From: Thraustochytrium sp. TN22 | Taxonomy: Eukaryota; Sar; Bigyra; Thraustochytrida; Thraustochytriidae | DNA: 64,000 bases | Reading direction: 5' to 3' | Assembly (NCBI GenBank): GCA_013306675.1 | Contig: JABLUY010000022.1 | Coordinates: 1 to 64,000 of the forward strand | In this document: positions 1 to 9,342 of the stretch, piece by piece | Layout: every line of letters starts with the position of its first letter | Numbering within the stretch: position 1 is the stretch's first letter | Notes under the pieces: model-generated | Told to the model about the DNA's origin: nothing | Databases searched by the model: none | What the model saw: only the letters and a program-made list of their open reading frames with translations | Translations under genes and position numbers: made by a program

Positions 1-385
1 CCTCCCAGTGCGCCGACACCACGACGATGCCCTCGGGCCGCTCGTAGTCGCCGTCCGGCCCGTACAGGCGATCCCAGAGCTTGGTGAGCTGCTTGGCGGC
101 GGTCGAGTGCTTGTCGCCCGCCGCGAACGGCCCGCTCTTCTTTGCGTCCAGCAAGAACATGGGGCCGCCGCCGTGGCCCACGAAGATGGACGGTTGCTCC
201 GTGATGCGCGACATCCTCCCGCTGCACGTGGCGCTCGCTCCTGCCGCCGTGGCCGCTGCTGCTGCTGCCGAGGCCGTCGCCGCCGCTGAGGTGCCGAGTC
301 CCGCTGCGGCCGCTGCGCTCAGCCCGAGCCCGGCTACGGTGACCTTGCCCAGTCGCGTCGCGCCGCGGCTTGCTCCGGCGCCCAT
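1..385 (-). CDS. LigB/4,5-DOPA-type extradiol dioxygenase, N-terminal part (runs off left edge)
   Basis: The reverse strand, read from an ATG at 385, gives about 128 residues open to the window edge. After a low-complexity Ala/Gly leader it reads PSIFVGHGGGPMFLLD and then EGIVVVSAHWE. These are the two N-terminal signatures of class III (LigB) ring-cleaving dioxygenases of the YgiD/DOPA 4,5-dioxygenase type; the His in each is a metal ligand in that family. The family cleaves catechols such as DOPA with O2 and a non-haem metal. Family members usually start a few residues before the first motif, so the ATG at 214 (MSRITEQ) is an alternative start. The longer form begins MGAGAS, which fits an N-myristoylation site. 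No Met occurs further upstream over the region read. The C-terminal half lies outside the window, so substrate and activity cannot be judged. Confidence 0.8.
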   Translation of the reverse strand, partial: MGAGASRGATRLGKVTVAGLGLSAAAAAGLGTSAAATASAAAAAATAAGASATCSGRMSRITEQPSIFVGHGGGPMFLLDAKKSGPFAAGDKHSTAAKQLTKLWDRLYGPDGDYERPEGIVVVSAHWE

Positions 386-741
386 GCAGGTGCGATTGCG
401 GTTTGCCTTCGCCACCGCGCGCGAGGGCCTGCCCGCCGGCGTGGACTCGAACTCCGCCGCGCTCCAGACCAGGGCGTTGACCGGGACTTGGCGACTTGGA
501 CCTAGCAGTGGCAGCCAGTATGGGCGCCGCCGTCCGAGGGACGCGGCGCAGGCGTCGCCTCTGCGCCGCGCGCGCGCCTCGGCGACTTCGCCCGAGCCGC
601 CGGGGTCGCGCCTGCCGCCCTCCGACGCCGGGGCGCCGTCCCCTCCGCGCGGGGTGTGCCACTGCGCGCCGCGGGCCCACACGCGCGGCCGCGGCCCTGT
701 CGGCAGCTCGCGCTGCGGGCCCGCTGCGGGCACGCCGCCCC
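386..741. other. Intergenic gap between two minus-strand genes
   Basis: GC-rich spacer that would hold the promoter of the dioxygenase gene and the 3' end of the upstream membrane-protein gene. The reading frame of the dioxygenase stays open into it without a Met. I see no further gene or RNA. Confidence 0.5.
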
Positions 742-3003
742 CTAGCCCTCCCCGCCGTCCTCTGCCAGCGTCGTCCGCCACCTCTCTCTCCACAGCGCCA
801 CAGGGGACATGCCCGCGCCGTCACACGCGGCGCCCTGCGGCTGCGGGGGCGCGCGCAGGTACGCGCTGTGCACACCCCAGGGCGCGGTCCTCGGCCTCGG
901 CCGTCCGTCCGCCGGCGCCGCCTCGGCCTGCCGCGCTGGGCGCGCGGCGCCCGCCGCCGGCCGGCCGCCGCGCCCGCCGCGCCCGCCGCTGTGCGCGGCG
1001 CGCCGCCGGCGGCCTCGGCGGCTCGCGCGCGCGGCCCGAGCCGAGCCGGCGCCCGCGCTGGCGGCCGCGGCCGCGCCGCCGCGGTCCCGATCTCCGGGAC
1101 CGCGCCCGCGCGCCGGCACGCGCCGCGACCACCTCATGGCGGAGGCCATGGGACGCGCAGACTCCGAGCCCGCGGCGGCGGCGGCGGCGGCGGCGGCGGG
1201 CGCGGCCTGCGCGGCCTGCGACGCCTGCGACGCCTGCGACGCCTGCGAGGCCTGCGAGTCCTGCGAGCGCGCGCGCCAGGAGTTGATGGCGCGGCCCAGC
1301 TGGCGCGTGGTGGCGCGCAGCGCGGCCACGGCCTCGGGCGGCGGCGCCGCGACGGGCGGCGAGGCGGGAGCGGAGGCCCGCGGCCCGAGCCCGGGCGGCG
1401 GCGGCGTGGCCGGCGGCGCTGGCGGCGCGCGCTTGGTGAGCAGGCGCGCCGCGTGGCTGGCGTAGTCGTAGTTGTTCAGGTCCTGGTGCTCGTCCTGGTC
1501 CTCGTCCACGTCCGCGTCGGCGGCTGCGTCGGGGTCCGAGTCCGAGGCCGAGTCGAGGCCGGGCGGCGGCGCCCTGGACGCGCCCGACACGCCGCGCGGC
1601 CGAGACGGGTCCGGCGTGCCAGAGGCGGAGTCCACGTCGAGGCCCGGCGGCGCGCGGGACAGCGTGCGCAGTAGGGTGCGCATGCTTGCGCCGGTGGACG
1701 CGGCCGACGCGCGTCGCGCGGACTCCGGCTCGGACGCCGTGGCCGAGCGGGACCGCCGTGCCCACCGACGGCTGCGCTTGCCGCCACCGCGGTCACCGTC
1801 GCGGTCGCCGTCGTCGTCGTCGCCGCCGGCCTGGTCCTGCCGGCGCGGGCGCATGGCGCGCAGCAGGCTCCGCTGGCTGTACTGTCTCGAAGACGTCGCG
1901 CTGCGGCTCGCGTCGGACTCGTCTTGGTTGTCCTCGTCATCAGTCAGCCCTGGCGGCGGCCGTGTCGCCTCGCGGGCCAGGGTGCGCGCCAAGCTGCGCT
2001 GGCTTGCATGGCTTGCATGGCTTGCGTGGCTTGCATGGCTTGCGTGGCTTGCATGGCTTGCATGGCTTGCGTGGCTTGCATAGCTTGCTTGGCTTGCATG
2101 GCTTGAGGTGGAGGCGGAGGACAACAGCCGCTCGCGAGGTGCTTGCGGCGGCCAGCCAATGTCCTCCTTGTCCGCCACGTACGCGCGGAGCTGGCCCTCC
2201 GTGTGTCTGCGCGGGTGGTGGTGGTGGTGGTGCCGTGGCCTTCCGCTTGCCCTGTACTCGTCGCGCGCCGCGGCCGCGGCCGCCCTGGCCGCTGCGGCCG
2301 CCTCCGCAGCAGCCTTGGCGGCCGCCACGGCCGCCGCGGCCGCCGCGGCCGCCGCGGGGGACGACGCCTGCGACCCCTGGTCGCTGTCCTCGTCATAGTC
2401 AAAGTCAAGCTCTGCGCCGTGACGCCCCTCACCCTGTTCTTCGTCGTAGTCGCGTCCGTGGTCACGGTTCTGGCTCTGGTCCTGGTCCTGGTCCTCGTCA
2501 AAGCCGAGGCCGGGCGGGGGCGCGAAGGACGAAAGCCACGCGCCTGACGAGCTCAAGCGGAGCCCAACGCGGCTCGTGAGGCGGCCCCTGCGCGCCAGCG
2601 TCACCAGGACCGCCGCCACGACGGCGACGGCCACCAGGGCGCCCACCACGATGGCCACGGTGCCCGCGCTCGCGCTCGCTCCGCCCTCGTCCTCTTGGCT
2701 CGTAGTGGTCGTGGCCTCCTGCGCGAGCGCGGCGGCCTGCTGCGCGCGCCGCCGCAGGTAGCCCGCGCCCGCCGCCAGCGACGCGCTGTGGCCGGCGCGC
2801 TCGGCGTCCTCCTTGCCCTCCGGCGTGGGCATGATTTCGCGTGCGTCTGAGCACGTCACGCCGCCCAGCAAGAGCAGGAGCACGTGCGGCGGCGCGAAGC
2901 GGTCCAGGTCCAGCAGGCGCCTCCGCCCGCGCAGCGCCTCCGCCGCTGCCGCCGCTGCCGCCACTGCCGCCGGCCGCTCCATGCGCCGTGCGCCGCGCGC
3001 CAT
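742..3003 (-). CDS. Type I membrane protein with His-Ala-Ser repeats and repeated PPPGL-acidic motifs
   Basis: Predicted protein of 753 residues if the ATG at 3003 is used; an in-frame ATG at 3093 only adds Arg-rich sequence. A hydrophobic stretch near residues 39-50 could be a signal sequence, followed by a short Cys-containing ectodomain and a clear membrane segment at about 114-137 (TVAIVVGALVAVAVVAAVL) ended by RR. The long cytosolic part is low-complexity: an Ala-rich helix, a run of six His, a His-Ala-Ser tract, and a second Gln-Ala-Ser tract. A pattern of basic helix, then PPPGL or APPGL, then acidic residues recurs about five times (for example PPPGLTDDEDNQ and APPGLDVDS). This suggests a docking motif repeated along a flexible tail. 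I do not recognise the family; the function is unknown. The extreme C-terminus is Arg-rich and less certain. Confidence 0.6.
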   Translation of the reverse strand: MARGARRMERPAAVAAAAAAAEALRGRRRLLDLDRFAPPHVLLLLLGGVTCSDAREIMPTPEGKEDAERAGHSASLAAGAGYLRRRAQQAAALAQEATTTTSQEDEGGASASAGTVAIVVGALVAVAVVAAVLVTLARRGRLTSRVGLRLSSSGAWLSSFAPPPGLGFDEDQDQDQSQNRDHGRDYDEEQGEGRHGAELDFDYDEDSDQGSQASSPAAAAAAAAAVAAAKAAAEAAAAARAAAAAARDEYRASGRPRHHHHHHPRRHTEGQLRAYVADKEDIGWPPQAPRERLLSSASTSSHASQASYASHASHASHASHASHASHASHASHASQRSLARTLAREATRPPPGLTDDEDNQDESDASRSATSSRQYSQRSLLRAMRPRRQDQAGGDDDDGDRDGDRGGGKRSRRWARRSRSATASEPESARRASAASTGASMRTLLRTLSRAPPGLDVDSASGTPDPSRPRGVSGASRAPPPGLDSASDSDPDAAADADVDEDQDEHQDLNNYDYASHAARLLTKRAPPAPPATPPPPGLGPRASAPASPPVAAPPPEAVAALRATTRQLGRAINSWRARSQDSQASQASQASQASQAAQAAPAAAAAAAAAGSESARPMASAMRWSRRVPARGRGPGDRDRGGAAAAASAGAGSARAARASRRGRRRRAAHSGGRGGRGGRPAAGAARPARQAEAAPADGRPRPRTAPWGVHSAYLRAPPQPQGAACDGAGMSPVALWRERWRTTLAEDGGEG
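2000..2107 (-). repeat. 9-bp coding minisatellite (His-Ala-Ser units)
   Basis: About eleven to twelve copies of a 9-base unit, ttgcatggc / ttgcgtggc on the plus strand, inside the membrane-protein gene. On the coding strand each unit reads His-Ala-Ser, with a few Gln-Ala-Ser or Tyr-Ala-Ser variants. A related shorter tract at about 1196-1270 encodes Gln-Ala-Ser. Both keep frame, so length change would not break the protein. Confidence 0.85.
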
Positions 3004-3799
3004 GGCGCCTGCGTTTACACGCGATGGCGAGCGTGGCGAGCGTGCTCGCCGGGACGCGCGCGCCGGCCGGCCCCTCGCCGGCCTCCTGCCCAATTGACTT
3101 CCATCCGGCTCCTAGGCCTGGCCAGAGAGGGATGCTTGGCGCGCGAGTCCAGGACCAGAGTGCGTCGCGTGCAGTGCGTGTGTGCGAGCTCGTGGCGCGG
3201 CGCGTACGACCAGTCAGGGTCACTTCGCTACTGGAGAAAAAAAAACAGAGCCACAGCGTGTGCACCGAAACGGTGCGCGACGACATGCGAGGCCCAAAGT
3301 TGGAGTCGGACAAATTAAACGAGGGGCGAAGACTCCAGCGAGAACTTGAGCAGAAGCGAAGCGTGGTGTTGATGTTCGGCTGGGAATGAAAAGGACGAAG
3401 CGTCTCGGGGTATGCTTGGTGCGGTACGCGGTCAAGGTTTCTTTGGCGAGGTGCGCAGGGTGCGCTTCTTGCGCGCTTGGAAGCAATAGAAGGAAACAGA
3501 GCGTCATAGTCTTTCAGGTTCTGTCATTGTGGTCAGCTGTCTCGTGTCTGTCTGTCTGTCTGTCTCTCTGTCTGTCTATCGGAAAGGCCGGCGCGCGGCC
3601 TCGCTAAAGAGGCGGCGGCGGGCTGCGAAGCGAGCCAGGTCGGTCACTGATTGCAACTGCATGGGAGACGCACACAAGCAAGCAAGCAAGCATGCAAGCA
3701 AGCAAGGCGGCCGCCCGCGGCTACTTCTTGCGTTTTGCTTGCATATTGCTTTGCGTGTGGCTTGCATTGCGCCTGCTTGCCAGTGCCAATGGTGCTTCA
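3004..3799. other. Intergenic region with short tandem repeats
   Basis: Upstream region of the membrane-protein gene and 3' flank of the RING gene. It holds a gtct tetranucleotide tract near 3545-3580 and an aagc tract at about 3668-3706. Short open frames here have no recognisable content. Confidence 0.5.
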
Positions 3800-4903
3800 T
3801 TAGGTGGAGGCCGAGTTGCCGGGACCGCAGTCGAGGGCGGCCTTGACCTGCTGCGCGCGACGCAGTTCGTATGTGCAGGCTTTGAGAACGGCATCGTGCT
3901 CCTCGCGCTTTCGGAGAAAGGCGTCACGGAGCGCGGCAAGCTCGTGGGAGATGCGCGCGCGGCGGTGGCGGTAGTGCACGAGGCGCTCGCGGGAGCGCAG
4001 GAGCGCCTCACGCAGGCGGTCAGCCTCGAAGCGACCCTCCTTCTCGCGCTCGGCGACGTGCTTGGGGAAGCAGCGCTGCAGCATGTGCTTGAGCGCGATA
4101 CTCTCGCAGAGCGAGGCACACGAGAGGCCCGGCTCGCGGCACGTCGGGCACGGGAGCTTGGCGCGGTCCTGCAGCATCCCGCGGCGCAGGAGCGCCTCCT
4201 TCTGCGAGGACTCATAGCGCACGAGGCACTCGCGGCAAAAGGAGTGGCCGCACGCGAGCGTGCAGGGCCTATGGAAGAGGTCGAGGCAGATGGCGCAGGT
4301 GAGCGAGCCGCGCAGGTCGGCGTCCTCCTCCTCGATAATGCGCTGCGGCGCGACGTTGACGTCCGCAGCCGCGGGCCTCTTGACGGGCGAGGAGACCGTC
4401 ATGGATGCCTGGTGCGGCTGCTGCTCGTCGCGCAGGCGCTTGCGGCTAGGCGACCTGGCGCCGGCCGGGCTGCAGACGGCGCGCTTGCGGTGGTGCGCGG
4501 CGCCCGAGGAGGACACGGCCGTGGCGGCGGCGGCGGCGGCGGCGGCGGCAGCCAGGCTCGCGTCCGGGGCCGCCGCCGTGCTCACTCCCGTGATCGAGCC
4601 GCGGCGTTCCAAGGCGTGACGGTAGGCGCTGGGCGAGGAGGCGGCGTTCAGATCCACGAGCACGTCGTCATCGACGTGCGTGATGGAGACCGTGAGCGAG
4701 CTAGCGCTCGGCTTGTGTGCGAGCATTGCGTCGTCCCGCTTGTATAGTTGTTGTTGCTGTTGCTGCTGTTGTTGTTGGCGACGAACACCTGGAGGGCGAG
4801 CGCGTTTGTCGTATCGTCCGCTGGCGCCGGGGCCTCCTCGCGCGCGCGGCGAGCGTGGCCTGGGCGATTGCGGGTCTGTCTGCGTCTCTTTGTCTCTGGC
4901 CAT
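3800..4903 (-). CDS. C3HC4 RING-finger protein, probable E3 ubiquitin ligase
   Basis: From the ATG at 4903 the protein has 367 residues; an ATG at 5191 gives 463 but adds only Arg/Gly/Pro-rich sequence, and an ATG at 4726 would start after the poly-Gln. In the 463-residue numbering: a run of ten Gln at 139-148, low-complexity Ala and Ser/Pro stretches with basic clusters that could be nuclear signals, and a RING finger at 299-351. The RING reads CAICLDLF, CGHSFCRECL and CPTCR, with all eight zinc ligands in C3HC4 order. A charged helical region at about 375-450 looks like a coiled coil. RING plus following coiled coil resembles TRIM/RNF-type ligases, but no B-box is visible. Role: probable E2 docking and substrate ubiquitination; substrate unknown. 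Confidence 0.8.
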   Translation of the reverse strand: MARDKETQTDPQSPRPRSPRARGGPGASGRYDKRARPPGVRRQQQQQQQQQQLYKRDDAMLAHKPSASSLTVSITHVDDDVLVDLNAASSPSAYRHALERRGSITGVSTAAAPDASLAAAAAAAAAATAVSSSGAAHHRKRAVCSPAGARSPSRKRLRDEQQPHQASMTVSSPVKRPAAADVNVAPQRIIEEEDADLRGSLTCAICLDLFHRPCTLACGHSFCRECLVRYESSQKEALLRRGMLQDRAKLPCPTCREPGLSCASLCESIALKHMLQRCFPKHVAEREKEGRFEADRLREALLRSRERLVHYRHRRARISHELAALRDAFLRKREEHDAVLKACTYELRRAQQVKAALDCGPGNSAST

Positions 4904-5555
4904 CCGGCACCCGGCTGGAGGGAGGTGGCGCGCCCCGATGACCATCGGGCGTCGCGCGCTGTTTCGCACCTCCCACGGCTCTGCATGCGCCGCTTCTCGG
5001 AAGGGCGGCTCTGGTCCCCATGCGCGGCCCGCCTGCCAGCCTCCCTGCTTGTGCCCAGCCCTGCCCGGGCCCTGCTGGTCTCCCTCCTGCGATCGGCGCA
5101 AGTCTGGCCGACCACTGCGCCCCGATAGCGGCGCCGCGCACATTGGCCGCCCGGAACCGCCGAGCATTTGGTGCCCCATCATCCCTCTCAACTGGGACGC
5201 TGCCGCGGTCTGCCCTCAGAGGCTGGCTGGCTGGGACGCGCGACCGACGTGGACGGCGCGACGCGGCGCGGCGCGGCGCGGCGCGCGACGCGGGACGCAG
5301 GGCGACGGCGGCGGCGGCGGACGGGCGCTGCCTTGCCTTGCCTTGTTGTCGTTGTTGTTGTTGACAAGTCTTGCAGCGGTGGCGGGCGCTCGGAGCGATT
5401 CGTCCGTCTGGCCAGTGGGGTCTATGTGGCGCCCGTGCACAGCGCGCAGTTGGCCCACAGGGAGGCCAAGCGTGGGTCCGTGGCGTGGGGCGAACCACCG
5501 GCAAGCCTTCTCGCCTTCTCGCGCGGCAGACAAGAAGGCGCGGCGCGGCGAAGCG

Positions 5556-5626
5556 AAGCGAGGCGAAGCGAGGTTCGCAGAAGCGAGGTTCGCCGAAGCG
5601 AGGTTCGCCGAAGCGAGGCGAAAGGT
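5556..5626. repeat. 15-bp tandem repeat (gaagcgaggttcgcc)
   Basis: Three to four near-identical 15-base units, the core being aagcgaggttcgccg, flanked by degenerate aggcgaagcg copies. Not part of a convincing gene. Confidence 0.8.
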
Positions 5627-6469
5627 GGAAGCGCGGAGGGCCTCGTGTCATCGGCGGGCGCTGTTATCGAGGGCGTGTCGGTGGCGAGGAGCGAAGAACT
5701 TGGAGGCGCGCGGACAGGAGGGTCAGTTGATGGCGTGGTTTCACTCCCACGCAAGGTCCCAGCCTCACAGCACGCGTGCGCCGCGCGAGCTGGCTCAATG
5801 CTGCCCGAGCAGAAGCGCGCCGTAGAGGGTGAAAAGGTAGTTCGCTGGAGAAGCAGAATGCCTGATCGGGGTCCGGTTCTGCGCAAGCCCGGGTGCGCAT
5901 TGCCGGGCAACGGACGGACACCTTCCTTCGCCATGTGCGGGACTCGGTTGCGGAGAGGCCGTGCGCAGCTCAATTCCCTCAGCTCGCCGAGCTCTCGCCT
6001 CTTTGCTAGCTAGTACCTAGCTCTTCGAGCTTGCCATCCTTGCTTGCTTGGTCCACCCCTGGGCCCCATTCGGCTCGCTTCGGCTCGGAGCCAGAGTGCC
6101 AGTGCGTGCAATGCCTCATCCTTTGTGCGCCGAGCAGGAGCGAAACGGCTTCGGGTCGCGGCCGACCGCCCTCGGGATGCCGACACGGTGAAGGCATCCG
6201 AGTCATGGCGATGAAGGCGGCGGCACGATGCCTGGCCTGCTGGCCAGGGTGTGCAGAGCAGCCATCACCATCACCAGCCAGGCTACACTGTACTTGGCAA
6301 TGATCGGTGATCGGTCATGGGCAAGGAAAACTGCGAGTTGTCGCAGAAAAAGACGAGCTCTCGCCCCGGGCCGGGCCGTCCGTCCGGCGCCGTCCGTCCA
6401 CCTTGGTCGTACCCGCCCCTGCTGGAGAAGTCAAGCCAACTTGAAGAAAAACAAAGGCCGAGCACCCGT

Positions 6470-6553
6470 TTGCGAGGCGAGGCGAGGCGATGCGAGGCGA
6501 GGCGATGCGAGGCGATGCGAGGCGATGCGATGCGATGCGAGGCGAGGCGTGCA
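6470..6553. repeat. 5-bp-based tandem repeat (gaggc / gatgc)
   Basis: About 80 bases made of alternating gaggc and gatgc pentamers. The sequence is rich in CG steps and lies in the gene-poor stretch. Confidence 0.85.
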
Positions 6554-7113
6554 AGACTGACCTTGACAGGCAAAGCAACGACTTGATAAGCCGCAAGCCC
6601 AGCTCTCGCGCGCTCATGCCCTCCCGCCACCCCTCGGCCCCTCTCCTCCCTGTCATGTGCACCCGTGCAACCAAGTCTGAGCCCCGCCGTTGAGTGCGCG
6701 TGCCACGGCCACGTGCTCGGAAGGACCGTTGGATGCCCAGGGTGCGGCCGTTGGCGATGATGGTGATGAGACAGTCACATTGACTGTGTGTGAGTCCTTG
6801 CCGGAGTGGGTGGGTGGTGAGAGCAAGCAGCAAAGCAGCCCAGCCAACGCAAGTGTACGTACAAAGTTCGTTCTCGCAACCAGGCGAGTTACCTGCCCAA
6901 CGGAGAAGACCAACACAGAAGGAAGAGCTTGAAAAAAACCTTTCTTGCAAGTGAGAACAAGCCCAGCGCCACACTTGTCCAACGAGTCTGGCAGCCGGCC
7001 GGGCCTCACAGTCATCACTGTCAGGGCGAACTAACATAGGCTACGAGAGATCAGGAGGCAGAATAAGGTTCTGCTTTACGCCAGCAGACACCAGTCGAGG
7101 CGGTCGCATCAAC

Positions 7114-7629
7114 TTACTGCGACTCAGCCTGCTGCTCTGCGGGCGTGCTGCTCAGGCTGGCCTCGGCGGCAGCGGTGCCGGCCTCGGCAGCTTCGTCCTT
7201 GTTGTTGGTCTGAGACACATCCGCCACCTCGTTCCTTGCCACGTCGTTGGCAGCGCCGGAGGTCGTCTCGGCCTGGCCCGCCTTGCTCTCGTCCGCCTCG
7301 GCCTCGTCTTCGTTGTCGGCGTCCACGGCCGTGCGCACGCCGCCGAGCGAGGCGCCCTGGCGCTCGAACTGCTCGATGGCATCCTCAATGGCCTCCTCGC
7401 GCGACATCCCAAACTCCTCCATGTTCTCCTTGACGGCCTCGTCGAAGGTGGCCTGGGAGATGTTGTTCATGAGCGTGAGCCCCCGCATGTCGCCGCTCAG
7501 CAGCAGCGCCGTCAGCTGCTCCTCCTTGGCGTTCTGCATGCGCACCTTTTCCATGAGCGCCTCGCGCTCCTCCGCGCTCAGGTCCTCCACGCGTCGCCCA
7601 GGCAGCAGCCGCGTGCCTGTCGCGTCCAT
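7114..7629 (-). CDS. Small protein with an ARMC6 N-terminal-type module
   Basis: Predicted 171 residues from an ATG at 7629. Residues about 57-98 contain ISQATFDEAVKENMEEFGM followed by EEAIEDAIEQFERQG. This resembles the conserved N-terminal segment of armadillo-repeat protein ARMC6, recalled as a pattern like I-x-Q-E-x-F-D-x-x-V-R-E-N with E-x-x-E-D-A and a Q-G-V-D-L-S ending. The remaining C-terminal ~70 residues are Ala/Glu/Asp/Thr-rich low complexity and then a stop. No armadillo repeats follow, and none are seen in the reverse-strand frames of the next 2 kb. It shares an upstream region with the REC-PAS gene on the other strand. Function unknown; family resemblance is from memory and moderate. 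Confidence 0.65.
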   Translation of the reverse strand: MDATGTRLLPGRRVEDLSAEEREALMEKVRMQNAKEEQLTALLLSGDMRGLTLMNNISQATFDEAVKENMEEFGMSREEAIEDAIEQFERQGASLGGVRTAVDADNEDEAEADESKAGQAETTSGAANDVARNEVADVSQTNNKDEAAEAGTAAAEASLSSTPAEQQAESQ

Positions 7630-9342
7630 GATGCCGCCTTCCTCGCCGTCGGCGGCGATCTCGCAGCTCCCGCGCCGCCGCGCGTCGCCGCGCCTGCAGC
7701 GATAACTTTAGCCTTGACTGAGCTACTGGTGGCCGCGCTGCAGCCACTGCACAGCAGGCAGGCAGGCGGCGCTGCCAGGAGCTTGACTCTTGCGCGGCCG
7801 TCACGGTACGTAACTAGCTGAGGCAGGCTGCTCGCGCTGCTCTCCTGTTCGCAAGCTGAGTCAGGCTGCTCGCGCTGCTCTCCTGTTCGCGAGCTCGCTC
7901 CCCGCCCGCCGCGATTGATTTCATCGGCATTCACCGCATCGCCTGCTTCTCGCAAGAGTAGCCTAGCCTGACTCGGGCTCGGCCTGCCGCGGGTCGGAGC
8001 CCACGCGCGAGGTCCGCGCGAGGCGCCTCGAGGCGCCCCGCCTGTCGACCGCGTCGACGCCGCAGCAGCTTGGGCGCGCTCGGCCTTCCGAAGCCTTCGC
8101 CACCACCTCGGTCAAGCGGAAGCCAACCTCCCTGCCCGGCCCGGCCTGGCCGGCCTGCCTCTCGGCGGGGCTCTCACGGACGCGGCCGGGCCTGCGCGCC
8201 AGGCACGGTTGCAGTGGCGGCTTCGGGTTGGTCCTGCCCCGCTGCTGGCCCGGCCGCTCTAGGCCTAAACTAAGTTAAGTCTGTGCTCGCTGGCCGCCTC
8301 ACAGGTCATACTAGGCTAGGCTAGCGAGCGACGAGCACGAGCGAGCCGCCTGGCCGCCCACGCGTGCGTGGCTGCGGCGGCGCGGCGCGGGCGGGCGGAG
8401 CCGCGAGCGGAGCGCGCCGTGGCAGCGAGCGCGAGCGAGCCCGACCTTGAAGTTGAGGTCGCTGCGCACACATCAGGCACTGCAGCAAGAACGCACTTGG
8501 CGCGATAATTAGCAGGAGGCTGCCGAGGCCGGCCGGCGGAGCAGACCTACTACCTCCCTGCCAGCCCGGCCAGAACAGACGCGCGGCGGCGAGCGCGCGG
8601 CGCGGCGCGACGCGCCTGCGCTGCGTGCGCAGGCTGCGCGCGGCCGGCCGGCCAGCAGCGCGGCGCCGCGGGACTGGGCGTGCCAGCTTGCACTGCTGGC
8701 CTGGCAGGGCGCGGCGGCCAGGTCAAACTCGTACCACCTCTCGGCCCACCGTGACTCAGCGGAGTCTCAGCCAGCTCGAGCTTTCGTTGCGGCGGCGCCG
8801 CCGGCAGCAGCGCGGCCCCGCGGCCTCCCGCGGCGAAGCTAGCTGCTTCGGCGGCGGCTTCTGCCTGTGTCTGTGAGTCTTGCCGGCCTGCCTGCCTGCC
8901 TGCCTCTGCCGCCTGCCTGCCAGCGCCGCCTGCCAGCGCCGCCTGCCGCCTGCGCGCCCGCGGCGCGCGCGCTGCCGCCGCCGCCGCCTGCGCCAGCGCG
9001 GGCGGGCGAGCCGCCGGCGGCCGGCGAGCGGCAGGAGAGCGCGCGGGCCGCTGCCGCGAGGCGCGGACGAGCGGGCTCGAGCTGGCAGCTGCGTGCCTGC
9101 TGCGAACTATACTGACTTAGGTAGGCTAGGCTAGGCTTGCGAGGCCAGCAGGCGGCGAGTCGGAGCCGAGTCGTTCGCGCGGGCGCGGCGCGGCAGAGCG
9201 CGAGGCGCGGCGGCGCGGCGGCGCGGCGGCGCGGCGGCGGCGGCGCGCGGCGCGGCGCGGCCGGCGGCCGCCAGGCCCGGCCCGGCCCGGCCCGGCCAGG
9301 CCAGGCCCGGCCCGGCTAGGCCCGGCGGCGGGGGACGCCGCC
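7630..9342. other. 1.7-kb divergent upstream region
   Basis: Very GC-rich region between two genes read outward (ARMC6-like minus, REC-PAS plus). It contains the 38-bp direct repeat below, several ctaggctagg-type short repeats near 8310 and 9120, and cggcc/cggcg runs just before 9343. Short open frames here are Arg/Ala/Pro-biased and not convincing. It probably contains both promoters and 5' UTRs, possibly with untranslated exons. Confidence 0.45.
7817..7892. repeat. 38-bp direct repeat, two copies
   Basis: Two adjacent 38-base units at 7817-7854 and 7855-7892 sharing caggctgctcgcgctgctct and differing at two or so positions. They lie about 190 bases upstream of the ARMC6-like start codon, so they may carry duplicated regulatory sites. 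Confidence 0.85.

Larger units (their letters stand above)
4904..7113. other. 2.2-kb gene-poor stretch
   Basis: Open frames occur on both strands but overlap one another, consist of Arg/Ala/Ser-biased sequence and match no family I know. The stretch between the RING gene and the ARMC6-like gene may hold their upstream and downstream untranslated regions. Two short tandem arrays within it are listed separately. I see no tRNA or other structured RNA. Confidence 0.45.
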
